From Didymella arachidicola (Eukaryota; Ascomycota; Dothideomycetes; Pleosporales; Didymellaceae): 64,000 nt of DNA. Below, in pieces: positions 44,888 through 56,195 of this stretch. The stretch is from NCBI GenBank assembly GCA_016630955.3, contig CM049991.1, positions 310,001-374,000 on the forward strand. Reading direction: 5' to 3'. The number at the start of each line of letters is the position of its first letter. The stretch's first letter is position 1. Under the pieces are notes generated by a model. That model worked only from the letters and a program-made list of their open reading frames with translations, searched no databases and was not told the DNA's origin. Position numbers and translations under genes: made by a program.

Positions 44888-45655
44888 TTTGATGTTGCAA
44901 TAGGCCCCACAAACGTCGGAAGAAAGGTGCCACATGTCTTACCTAGAACAGTGCTGCCAAGACGCCCATAGTGCTTATATCGTAGGGTACCTTTTCTCCG
45001 CCACTTAGCCTCGCGTGTTGCCCCGCTAACGTAGTCTTAATTACCGTGCCCTGTCGGCGATGTTTCATATCAACCGCTCACGCCAATTAGCCACTTTGTC
45101 GAACAGGAGGTGTTCCTCGGGATAAGTATACAGCGAGGGGTGCAGAGAACCACGATGTTGCGAATGGCGATCGGTGTCAAGCCCCAGCTCCGGCCCACTG
45201 CGGCAAGCAAACCAAAAGGTATCACGACTCTCTCTCATGAGGGAGTCAAGGCCGGAACAGTACTATATCGTCAGCCGCACCTCTGCCGGACGCTGCCGGG
45301 CAGGCAGGGCCTGACAATCGGCACAGTGCGGTAAGCTTTGAGCTGCCGTGCTTGATCGCTTTACGCATGACCAAGTCCTCTTGATGAATCTCGTATAGAT
45401 AGAGCGTTCCGGAAGCTGCTGTGGCTAGTGAGGGCTTCTCAGTTGTGGAAATTAGGGGAACGTGGGACAAATGGGGCCGAGAAATCCCACAGGTTCCTTG
45501 ACTTGACAGCGGTGAACGTCTGTGCAAAAGTATATGTAAAGCTGGAAGGTGCGTCCGATGTATTGATTCATCAGCGTTTAGTCTTCAGAGCTGGCAAGTC
45601 TTCTTGTGGCTGATCACTAGGTTGTGCAACTTCGTTTCGTTCCAGGTCCACCAAC
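44888..45655. other. Intergenic region
   Basis: 768 bp upstream of the rhamnogalacturonan lyase gene; no supported gene. It should hold the lyase promoter. Confidence 0.4.
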
Positions 45656-47344
45656 ATGCTGCTTAAATCAGCTCTTCTGGCTGCGGCCTCCCTTTCTTCA
45701 TTGGCGATGGCCGCCTTTGGCGTCACCAAGTCCGGTAGTAACTTCGTTGTCGACGCTGGCTCAAGCAATGCGCTTGTCTTCACCGTGAATGGCACAAACT
45801 GTGACATCATATCGATCAAATACCGCGGCGAGGAATTCCAGTATGCTTCAAAGGGGTCGCATATCTCTTCAGGTCTGGAGTCAGCGACCGTCTCATCCGC
45901 AATCATTGGTCAGTTCAGCGACGAATATCTTGTCAGCTATGGATGATTGATTGTGACAGGTTCTGTTGCCAAGATCACCTGCACGACGTCAACGTTAACG
46001 CACTATTATGTCGTGAAGTCCAGCGACTCGACCATTTACATGGCCACATACACTACTGCCGAGCCAGAAATTGGTGAGCTGCGCTATATCGCTCGGCTCA
46101 ACCCAACAACACTGCCTTCCGAGTATCCATTTGGCGTTGTATCGACGACTGCGGGATTCAGTTCCACCGTTGAGGGCTCTGATGTGTTTGTCGTCAATGG
46201 ACAGACTCGATCGAAGTTCTATTCCAGCGAGCGCTTCATCGATGATTCGAGGGTGAGTATTGTACTTCGTGCAGGTATTCTTGAGAATGCTGACAATGAT
46301 TAGCAATGTGTCTACCGTGGTGAGGACGTACACGTATGCATGCTGCTCAACTCTCAGTCTTACGAGGCTTCTTCCGGTGGTCCCTTCCACCGCGACATCA
46401 ATTCGAACAACGCTGGCGACTCGAACAACCTTTACTTCTACATGAACTCTGGTCACGTTCAGACTGAGAAATTCCGTATGGGCCTCCACGGTCCCTACGC
46501 CATGACATTCACCCGCAGCGGCATCCCACAGGGCGGCTCATCCCTCGATACTTCTTTCTTCAAGGACCTATCCATCACTGGATACGTCGCAGATTCCGGC
46601 CGCGGAAGGGTTGCAGGTACCGCAACTGGCGTTGCCTCTGGTCTCCAGGCAGTCCTGCACTGGTACAACGATGCCGCGCAGTACTGGGTCTATGCTGACA
46701 GCGCCGGCAAATTCACTTCACCTGCGATGAAGCCAGGAACGTACACCCAGGTGCTCTACCAGGGTGAGTTTAAGGTCAAAGCAGCCAGCGTCACAGTCAA
46801 GGCAGGCTCGACTACCACCGCCAACATCGCGGCCGACAAGGAGACCAAGACTTCCGTCTGGCGCATTGGTGATTGGGATGGCCAGCCCAAGGGCTTCAGA
46901 AACGCCGCCAATCAGCTGCGTATGCATCCTTCAGACTCCCGCATGGAGTCTTGGGGGTCTCAGACGTACACCGTCGGTTCCTCTAGCCTCGGCAACGTCC
47001 CCATGGCACTTGTGAAAGGCACCAACCAACTTACCATCAAGTTTACGGGCGCCACTGGCTCGACCCTTCGCGTCGGAACTACACTTGCATTTGCAAGCTG
47101 TCGTCCAGGTGTTGTGGTGAACTCTTGGACTGCTGCTACACCTGCTGCGCCGACTAAGATTGATTCAAGGGGTTTCACGCGTGGAGCGTACCGTGGATTT
47201 GGCGAGGTGTATGATTTTGCCATCCCGTCCGGTACGTTGACGAGTGGTACAAATACTATCACTCTCACATGTGTCAGTGGCAGTACCGGTGACGGGTTCC
47301 TTGCCCCGAACGTTATTCTTGACGCCATAGAGCTGTTCGAGTAA
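45656..47344 (+). CDS. Rhamnogalacturonan lyase, polysaccharide lyase family 4
   Basis: Three exons: 45656-45908, 45960-46252 and 46304-47344, 528 residues, the usual length; introns both 51 bp. A signal peptide ([20 protein letters not shown]) indicates secretion. The N-terminal beta-sandwich catalytic domain includes [55 protein letters not shown] and [20 protein letters not shown] fibronectin-like middle ([18 protein letters not shown]) and a C-terminal carbohydrate-binding domain ([15 protein letters not shown]; ending [15 protein letters not shown]) follow. The enzyme cleaves the rhamnose-galacturonate backbone of pectin by be­ta-elimination, as expected of a plant-associated or saprotrophic fungus. 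Confidence 0.93.
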
Positions 47345-50300
47345 GCCTTGTGCCCCCGCATTGTCGTTCGCTGAGGCAAAGGGCTATGCGCCTTCTGGTG
47401 TGAGACTTAACTCGAGGTTCACTTTCATCTGTATATGTTCTTCTTGTCTGCACACATGCAAATAATGCAACTAATTACGGCAACTTCCATCTTCGATCCT
47501 TGTTTTAGGGCATGCAATGCTTCCCACTGGCAGTAAGCTGCCTTTGCATAAGAGCATGCAGATAAATGGAAGACATGCAGATAACACGCGGAGCTTCTGA
47601 TGCTTGCGATCGGTGAGCAAAATATCGGGCGGGACGACCGTTGATACCAAGCTCTGGCCTTATAACCATGCACCGCTGGTTGTTATCGTCGGTGAGTCTC
47701 CTTCAACCACGACTCGCCTTGTATCGACACCGTTGAGTCGTCGCAGGTGTTATTTCAGAGACCACAGTGGATCTCATTCAAGGTGGGGCAACGAGATGTT
47801 GATGTTAACTCCGAGAAAAATATGTGGAACATAGTAGTGCATGGAAGTGGAGCGTGGGAGTTTCGGAAAGTTGGAGCACGCGCCGCTCTCCACATGCTCA
47901 CACGACTTTAGCATGCTGATCACCCCCAGAGCTCCTGCTCTTGCACGAGGTGGCGACACCATACGAGAAGTGCCTGTATAAGCCAAGTAAGAGGCCCTGA
48001 CTGGTCGCGAGGAAGGGTCCAGTTAGCGGCGCGTAAGGCCCATTGCGCGTTGGGGCTGACCACAACCCGCTCGCCTCGCGTGGCAATGAAGGTGTCACCC
48101 GATACTTGCTACAAACAAGGCCTGAATTGCCAATGCCAATATTGAACCCGCCCGCCCGCAAGTCCTGCAGTACAACTATTGGTTACTGCTATCCCGCTGC
48201 CTGCTTTCCGACTGGCCGTTGCGCATCGGCGATCGATGTAGCATGGCAAACCGACCTGCACAGGGGTGTGCTTCAAGGGAACCGAAGGCGTGCATAATCC
48301 GTGCACTAGCTTAACTCGCGGAATTGGCGTGGAAATACACTGCCGGTATCCAATGAAGTTCTCCTCAGTCGACTTCTCAGCTTGTTCATGACCGTCAACA
48401 AGCCCAATGGCACTATTGTCAGGTGGAATTTTCCGTTGCAATATAGAGAGATCTGCAAGTTTCTGACGGAACTCCTAGAGACGTACGCTGACGTTGAGTC
48501 GTATTATCGGAGAGGTGCTGCTTTTCATGACTGTGGGAAGTCATGGATTGTGCCAATGAATTACATCATGTCAACTAGGCAGGTTGTGTACGGTGGTGGT
48601 GTGACTTGGTGTGCTGAAGTCGAAGTAAGATTTGCAGCTTGCTTCTATTGCTGCCGTAACTTACAAAGAGCGGGGAGCTGTTCCGAGTCTTCGGAGATAA
48701 GAATGCCAGCCTGTTGTCTTGTGCGTCGTTCACCTCATGTCCCACAAAGAGATGGGCGATGATCCTCTTGACACGGCGAAACAAGTAGATGCCGGTCGAA
48801 GTTCAGGCTCAAGCTGCAACTTGAACTTTGACTTAGCTCTTGGTAAAGAGCAGGACCGAGTTTCCGATTGCAGAGCTTCGGCACTTCAGCGGCTGTAGCA
48901 TCTAATTTGTCCCGCTTTGAGATCGGATTTCAGGCTCGTCTTGGAGCGTTGCCTGCTAGATTGGCATTGATCAATGCACATAATGTACTCTTCCCGCAAA
49001 ACCAACTTAGCAATTACTGGCTGCTCTGCGGTTGCGAGCTCCACAGTGGAGGCTTGCATCTACCAACCTATTGAGCATCGGACCATAAGGCGGCAGAACC
49101 GCTCCTTCGGTCTGCAATAAAGAAGACCGTGCCAGGTTAGCAGTGCGCCCCGCTTTGGACGAGAGGCCGTCGTGTGCGGCCACAGAGCCCGCCAATAACC
49201 TTACAGTCACATAATAGACTACCACGAGAAGTCTTGCGTTGGCCATCGACACGTGGCACAGTACGAGGACGATGCTGCAATCGAGACGCCACAAGATCGA
49301 GCTGCGAGGACAACACGAAGAGGTTATGCGTATCATAGTTGGACTAGTGTCGTGGCAAGACTTGTTGCGGCTATGCAGGGGATAGTTCCGCAGGTAATCG
49401 TTTGCCAATAAGGTTGCGCCTCTTCCGTACAAGCGGTGAATTGGAATTAGCGCAGCAGGTACCGAGGCTGAGGATCTGCGATATCTGTGCAAAATATTCA
49501 TCTGATTTGTTATAGCAGATTTGTACTCCGGCTCGGCATCTAAAGGGGTCATCACATTCTCGCCAATCCTTTCAATCCACAGTGAGTGGTTAGCAGGTGC
49601 ATGCAAAGCCCGAACGGGTGTTCGTCGACTAGAACTTGAAATGTCAGTTCACCGATCGGAGCGTGTGGGTCTGTGGCGGTGCAGATCCATGAAGGATGGC
49701 CTGATGGCCGCTTAATCACGCATACTCGGACACCGCCTACGAATGAACAATCAAAGGAAATCCTTGCTTGGTGGACGTAAGGAGGTACAGATGCGAGTGC
49801 AGCCATGGTATGGGACGGAGGTGGGAGTGCAAGGGCGCGGCAGTAAGCTGCCGTTGTCTTCCGGCAAGTGTGCTGACTCACCCGCATCGGCTCGATCACT
49901 CTTGCTTCCCCATGCATGCTGCAACGTCGCCAGGGGAGTCGGCAGCCAATCCGTGCACCTTGTGCTCGTTCGCTCTCGTGCAGCAGCTTTCCGCGGCGGT
50001 TTCCATGCTGGGGAATTCTGGGTCAGATGCTCGTCATCGCGGCCGTGCTGAGCTGGACATGACCTCCCTAAACCCTCAGCAGCTGAGATCTCCATAGCTG
50101 CTGTCATGCAACATCGCAACATCAGCCTCGTGGGAACAGTCGTTACCTCTTGCTTCTGCCACTGATGCACTTTGCAGGTTGGAATTTTCCGGTATCATAC
50201 TGTGTACAATCCCTGTGCGGCTTCATGCACTTCGCCCCTCTACCCTTGCCGAGCGTATCTCGATCTTCAAGTTGCAGACGTTGTTTCGCAGCCACTAAAT

Positions 50301-50712
50301 CCAACGCCATACCAGAAAAGGGCCTGACGCATTTGTACGCTCTGCTCCCTGTCAGACCCATCCTAGGTATCTGTACGATGCTGATTGGTGACTTCATTAG
50401 GCAGTTTTGATCTGGTCATATTCCCAGTAACTCGGACCTTACCGCCTGTGAGCGTGCCCCAGACGCCTAGTCCACTTAGCTGCACAGACGGAAATCCTCA
50501 AAGCTGGTGCCACCCGAGTGTTGCAGAAGGATGGCGGTCCGCTTCCGGCTTTATACATCCCCATCAGCCCAGGCTCTAGCTCTAGTTGCTCATCTCCATC
50601 ACAAGCTTCTATCAAGGTCAATAGTCTCAAGTTGTGGGAAGAAGTAGCCCGACGTTATTAGACGTCATTTGCACTTCGACTCCACCTGTGACTATCCACC
50701 CCACCAGCCGCG
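47345..50712. other. Gene-poor region
   Basis: 3.4 kb. Short ORFs on all frames, none with motif, splice or codon-use support. No copies of the transposon ends found elsewhere in the window were seen. Confidence 0.45.
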
Positions 50713-51236
50713 ATGTCTTGGTCATTCCAACTGCAAAAGATCAACCAGTCGTTCGAGAGGATTGCTGGATGGTAGTGAGTTCGCACGACGTAGCTTTTCA
50801 AGCATGTCTAACAGGATAAAGTCACGATTTTCTAGAGCGAACTGAGTCGGCGCTCCAGGCACTCGACTTTCGCGTTTCACAGCTGGAAGAACGACAAGTT
50901 ATCGGACCCAGCGATGAACAAGTTGAACGAGTCCTCCGCAAAATTTTAGCCGAACGATTCGCCAATGATGGATCTTACCGGACAGACTCAAGAGCTTTGG
51001 TGAAAGATAGCAACGGCCGCCTGGGAGATGCGAAAGGGAGATCAAGCATCAGACCGATTCGCATCGACGGAGCATCATTGTTCGTTGAGCCTGAGTCTGT
51101 ACCATCCAAAGCCTACGCAGAGACATTCCAGATGCTCGAAGGTCGCCTCACCGAGTATCCTCGCATGCTTGGAGAGGTACCAGACGGAAATATGGACGGA
51201 AAGATTAAAGTCGAGTACGAAAGGTCAATACTCTAA
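50713..51236 (+). CDS. Possible spliced gene, hypothetical
   Basis: Exon 1, 50713-50771 (ATG, MSWSFQLQKINQSFERIAG), joins exon 2, 50822-51236, through a 50 bp intron with a GTCTAACAG branch-like site. The frame then runs CHDFLERTESALQALDFRVS, VERVLRKILAERFANDG and IRIDGASLFVEPESV to a TAA, 157 residues. The first 60 residues look like an amphipathic coiled coil. An alternative is a further intron at GAG-GTACCA (about 51177) joining a downstream exon (SDNQLIRSQLPQDLLAAVD) up to about 51399. A hydrophobic stretch in another frame near 51370-51420 could be a last exon. Family not recognised; it may also be a fragment. Confidence 0.4.
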
Positions 51237-53747
51237 ACAGCACGACAGCGACAACCAACTCATCAGATCACAGCTACCCCAGGACCTTCTTGCAGCCGTC
51301 GATCTCGACACAAGTCTAAGTGGTCAACGATACTTTGCCGCGGCGCACGGTGCAAAATCGCGACAACCGCTCTACGATCATTTCGCTCATTGCAATTAGC
51401 ATTATCCTCCTCCAACTCACATTCGAAAATTTAGTCCTATTTGAACGCACGCAAACTAGCCTCGAAAGGAGCACCGCCGGCAAGGTAGCCGGCTACCTAT
51501 CGTCTCTTGAACGCTTGAGAGAACATGAGCATAGGGATACCCGCAGGCGTTGTCTATTCCATGACAGCAAGAGTTCGCCTCTCAGCATTTGGTTTCTGCA
51601 AACGACATATTTGTCACACTAAAACGATACCCTTCTCGTTCTGGGTGCTAGCCCATTGCCGACACCACCTTGCGGCCATTGGGTGCTAGCCCATCATCGA
51701 GCAACTTTCTGGCTTTTGGGTGCTAGCCCATAATCCACGCGATTCGATTTTAGATATCTACCGACTGCAATGAATTACGATATGTTTTACTACTTCGTTG
51801 TATTTCGTTCCCCTTTAGATGATTTTAATCCCTCTTGTCCATTTCATTGCGTAGCGTCACGTTCAACGTGCTTCTGTATCTGGGCCAGAGCGACAGACTT
51901 GGCTCTTGCACCCTGCCTACCACGCCATTCGTGCCAATCCGCAAGGATCTTTTCTTGAAAATCCTGAATAGAAGTCCGGAGTCCTTCAACTCACGTCACG
52001 ACAACCTGCTCCTTGCGACGCGCAAACGTCTCCAGGATTTTGGTCCCGCTAGGCTATACTTTATGAGTTAGCCACCGAGTTGGTATCGTGCCATTATTTC
52101 TATCATGGATCCCACCGGGGTCAGAATCCTATCAACAGCGGGACGTTCGGCTCAAAACAAACCAGTAGCTGCCCACGGGATGTAAATCATGCTTTGCGGC
52201 TTCAGTTCCTAGCTTTGATTCCCCATTCTCTGCTCGTCTTATTGCATGTCACCACAGCATCGAGCGAAGCTAAGCGACGCACTCAGTCGTTACCACCAAG
52301 AACCTTCTCAAAGTGATTGGCAGAGTCCCTGTATACATCGACCCACGTCTTACATGCCGCCTTTGGAAGGATTAGAAAAAGCAAACACACGCTGAGAAGG
52401 CCGATCGACTTGACCTGCTGTACAGTCCAAAGAAGTGAGCCACAAGGATTGCAACGATCTGCGCAAGGTTTGTGATTGGTATAGTTGTGTGCACGCAATT
52501 TCAAGGGCGGTTATCCGTCCAGCTAGACCGCGAGACGAATGTCGGTAAGAGCACCACAGCGGCCCGATCCATAGCTCATGGTGATTGGGACCAGCAGCGG
52601 TGACTTTTCGACTCGAGAAACAGAGAGCCTCACGCACTTTTCATGTCAACGGTAGCTCTACATATGAGACCAACTCATGCGACTGAGCGCTGCAGATCTT
52701 TGTTCCGATTGAAATAAGCCATTCAAACCTGTGTACATAGATCCAAGCAGGCAGTCCAGCCCCCTTGGATTGATACAATTCCAATATCATGAATCTTTCT
52801 GTCGATCCTCGGGGAAGTACGACTATGCTTCACGCTGCACGATTCGACGATGAATCGTACACATCGACTAGCCCACAGTGGCTGCCCATCGCTTGTGAGT
52901 AGTATAACGGCGATTGATCATCAATTGCCGTGCCAGCTCAAACTAAGGCACTATGACGGAGGATTTCCATGCAAGCACACAATCTACATCATGGAGCTCG
53001 CCGTCGCCAACATCCAGTGGTGGAAGCCCTGCCGATACAGCCAGACCCCCGGTTGCTAACATGATGCAGCCGCAGGATCTCGAGGAAAGCATCCTTGTTA
53101 TGACCTGCAAGTTGCCATCTCAATCTCTCGCGTTCGTACAGATTCATATGAAACGAAGGACTCGAGTGGCGTTGCTGCTACCCGACTTCTCCATCATGTT
53201 TGCTTTTTGTGATCGCAGATCGGCAAACACTCGTCTGACCGTCATCGAATCGAATCCCCCGCTCTCGCCATCACCGTGGACGCCGTTCCCGTCACCGATG
53301 CCTCAGGCCCGTGCCATCCTACCTTGAGTCAAGAAAGTGGCAAAAGAATTCGTCCACCTTGGACACCAACATCTCATCTGGGACAGTCAGCAGAAGATCG
53401 AAGGATGCAGTATCGAGATCCACGATCTCGCATTCGCATTCGGGTACGCCATACAAGCGAAGGATGTGAACTAAACTTCTTCCAACACAATGGATCGCAC
53501 TGGACATCTCGTACGATCGGATAGCACAATGCAACTCGGAGGACTAGGAGTATGGTTGTCTTGTCACTATGCCACACACCTAGCTGTATATGTGCGCTAT
53601 TGCCACGGATTCATCTCCACACGCAACGTCGTGCGCTATGTCTCTGCCACGTCACAGCTGACTCAAACATCCCAGCGAGCTCTTTTCTCGACTTCCCTGC
53701 ATCCTTGCCTCTCTCAAATCGATCTTTCACGCCTAGCAACCCCACCT
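51237..53747. other. Gene-poor region
   Basis: 2.5 kb with no supported gene. It contains the three-fold repeat at 51642-51731. Confidence 0.45.
51642..51731. repeat. Three spaced copies of TGGGTGCTAGCCCAT
   Basis: 15 bp copies at 51642-51656, 51680-51694 and 51717-51731, starts 38 and 37 bp apart, separated by unrelated DNA. Each is a near-palindrome centred on GCTAGC. Confidence 0.85.
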
Positions 53748-55529
53748 CTAGGCCCAGGCCCCTACGAGACTCATCAAGAAGGCGCCAAAGAAGACCAATA
53801 GGCATGCCATGGCCCTCTTCTTACCCCTCAACACCTGCCAACTCTCATCACTCAGGAAGTCCTCCGACATGAGTTCGACCAGAGAAGCAAAGACGAGGAA
53901 GCCAGCAGAGATGGCGTTCATAATGCCAACCACCAATAGTCCGATCTCGGAGTCCGGACTGTAGAGAGTATGGGTCGCAATACCAATCGCCTGGCCAAGA
54001 GGCGTTGTGCAGCCATACGCCAAAGCCATGAGCCACGGTTGAGGTGAGCGAGCGGGCCAGTCGATGGCAGCGATGCGGACACCGAGAGCGAGTCCTTCGA
54101 ATGTTTGATGAAAGATGATGGCGATCAGCAAGACAACAAAATCATTGCCGATGGCGACCGCGAGAGACATGCCAATGAAGACGCTGTGGAACAAGATACC
54201 CATCTCTAGGAGGAAGCACTGTAGCACAGCCTTCTTGTGAGCTTGCTCAGAGGTCAGAAGGTGAACTGGCTGGTTTGTTTCTGGATCCTCGATCGCGCTC
54301 TCGTCATTCTTACTGCCGATTTCGGCTGGAGCGCCCTCTCCAGTAGACTCAATGGCATCGAGCCTTTGATTCTGTGCATGATACTGTGACAACGTACGAC
54401 TGATGCTTGAAACCCTGCCCCTTAGATTGCCCATCGAGCGTACCTGTTCTTGCATGCTGCCGTCCGAGTAAGTCCTCCTCATCTGCGCTTGAACATCTGG
54501 TGCCGTGCGGACCTCGTTCTCCTTCTCTTGTACTGCATCCCGGGAGACACCTTTTACTCCCTCATTGCCACCGCAGCAATGGCGACCTGGAGAAAAGATC
54601 ATCTCGATGATTGTCACGAAGAAGATACTAGCCAACATGATAGCTCCGGGTGCTGCTGGGTAGTCGTCTGTCCAAAAGCTTGACAAGCAAGGGTCGCTAA
54701 GGGACAAGAACGCCGTAGGTAGGAGATGCACGAAAGCGGTCGCGATCAAAACGCCAGTTCCGAAATGCTTCGCGCTGAAGAGGAAAGACGCGGGAATACG
54801 TAGGCGAGGAAATTTAATCACCAGGATAGGGAAGGCGCATGCTGTTCCAGAGACGAATAGGATGATGAACAAACCTCCGACGTGGAAAGGCAGGTTGTAG
54901 TCAGGCTGAGCACCACCAACGGCACATCCATCTCTCTTGGGATAGTGGTGACTCGCAGAGATGCCTGTGTTTGTGAGCTGAGCCGTCCTGTACAAAGTTG
55001 AAGACTGCGGACTTACTGCCTGAGGATACATTGATAGGCTTGGCAGATGCGACATTCAAAGTTCGATCCCTGCCCATGTAGGACATGAACATGGAGGTGC
55101 AGAGCACAGAGAAGATCCAGCGACCCCAGCTCTTGAAGGTTGTCTGCGATATCTTTCTACCAGCTGTGCCGGTGCCAGCAAGAATTTCGTTTCTCACAAA
55201 TGCGGTTGTTCGGGTGTAAGGTCCTGGGCAACGTCAGCATTTCCGTTTTCGTACCATCATCAACGGTACCCACCAATTTGAGGACCCTTGACACCCTCCC
55301 CAAGTTCAAATGATTGCTTCTCCTTCTCTTGAAAACGATGTTCTTCCACGTCGCAGCGTCGTAGACCCTGTGTGCCGCCGCGCAATCGATCCGCATCGCC
55401 TAGCTCCCTGGCATTTGCTATTCCGTTCAGGTCTTGGCACGTCGTGAGATCTGCTGCAAAACGTGGTGGGGACTGATTCCAGGTTGGGTTCTCAAGGAGG
55501 TCCTCGTCAGTCCGAGAAGGACAGTTCAT
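53748..55529 (-). CDS. ZIP-family zinc transporter
   Basis: Three exons: 55274-55529, 55017-55223 and 53748-54964, 559 residues; introns 50 and 52 bp. The N-terminus (CPSRTDEDLLENPTWNQSPP) is hydrophilic with cysteines, then a first hydrophobic segment (WGRWIFSVLCTSMFMSYMG). The ZIP core follows: TM2-4 (GGLFIILFVSGTACAFPILV; HFGTGVLIATAFVHLLPTAF), a long Ser/Gln-rich cytosolic loop, and the metal-pathway helices LFHSVFIGMSLAVAIG and IIFHQTFEGLALGVRIAAID. It ends with WQVLRGKKRAMACLLVFFGAFLMSLVGAWA. His residues in HSVFIG and HQTFEG form the transport site. It takes up zinc, at the plasma membrane or vacuole; the long N-terminus resembles yeast Zrt1/Zrt2-type or vacuolar Zrt3-type proteins, which I cannot separate. 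Confidence 0.9.
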
Positions 55530-56195
55530 ATTGGAGGCGTTTGGACTTTGAAGCTGTGAGATTGCCGAATATCAGGAAAGCAATGACGCGTAAAAGTAGA
55601 GGAGATACTCGGGGCTATATGTGAACATGTGAGTGGCTTGGGAGCGAGGTCGGTTATGGCTCATCCGTGACGTTTACGCAAATGAAGCCCTGTGCCGAGT
55701 CGCCAAGCGAATTTCGACTCTGAGCGCCACGCGAGAACATTGGAGAAGGCATCGGGATCTCTGAACGGTGACCCTTTCCCCCACAGCGCCTCTCCCGTCC
55801 GCGGGGATAGCGGGAGCCAGCGTTGTCGTGCAGCAATTCGCATGATTTTGCTCGTGAGCACCTTCCTGTCTTCGTGAGCGCAAACGTTGTTGTACGCACT
55901 GCCGGTTTATCCCGATATCCAAGGAAAATAGCTTCTGCATCGAGAATGTCAAGCTCCAGGAGCTACGGAAACCGGCAAGGAAGGCAGAGACTCCGGCAAC
56001 GTTGTTCGATCATTTGTGCACAATCTGACGTGGTGTTGTATCGTCGAAGCTTGCTGCTCGAAGACAACAGGCACGAACAACAAAGCTTAGCAATTGACGA
56101 GGGACCCTTCAGGCTGTAGCGACTCCAAGCTCAATGTTTCGAAATTGATCGCGTGTTGAAGCGCATGATCATTGTTATTCTATGGGTATCATTCA
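55530..56195. other. Intergenic region
   Basis: 666 bp: promoter of the ZIP gene and 3' flank of FPGS. No feature recognised. Confidence 0.4.

Noticed and set aside
48382..48762. 126-codon plus-strand ORF
   Set aside because: No recognisable motif, biased toward random composition after the first 60 residues, no neighbours or splice signals to support it.
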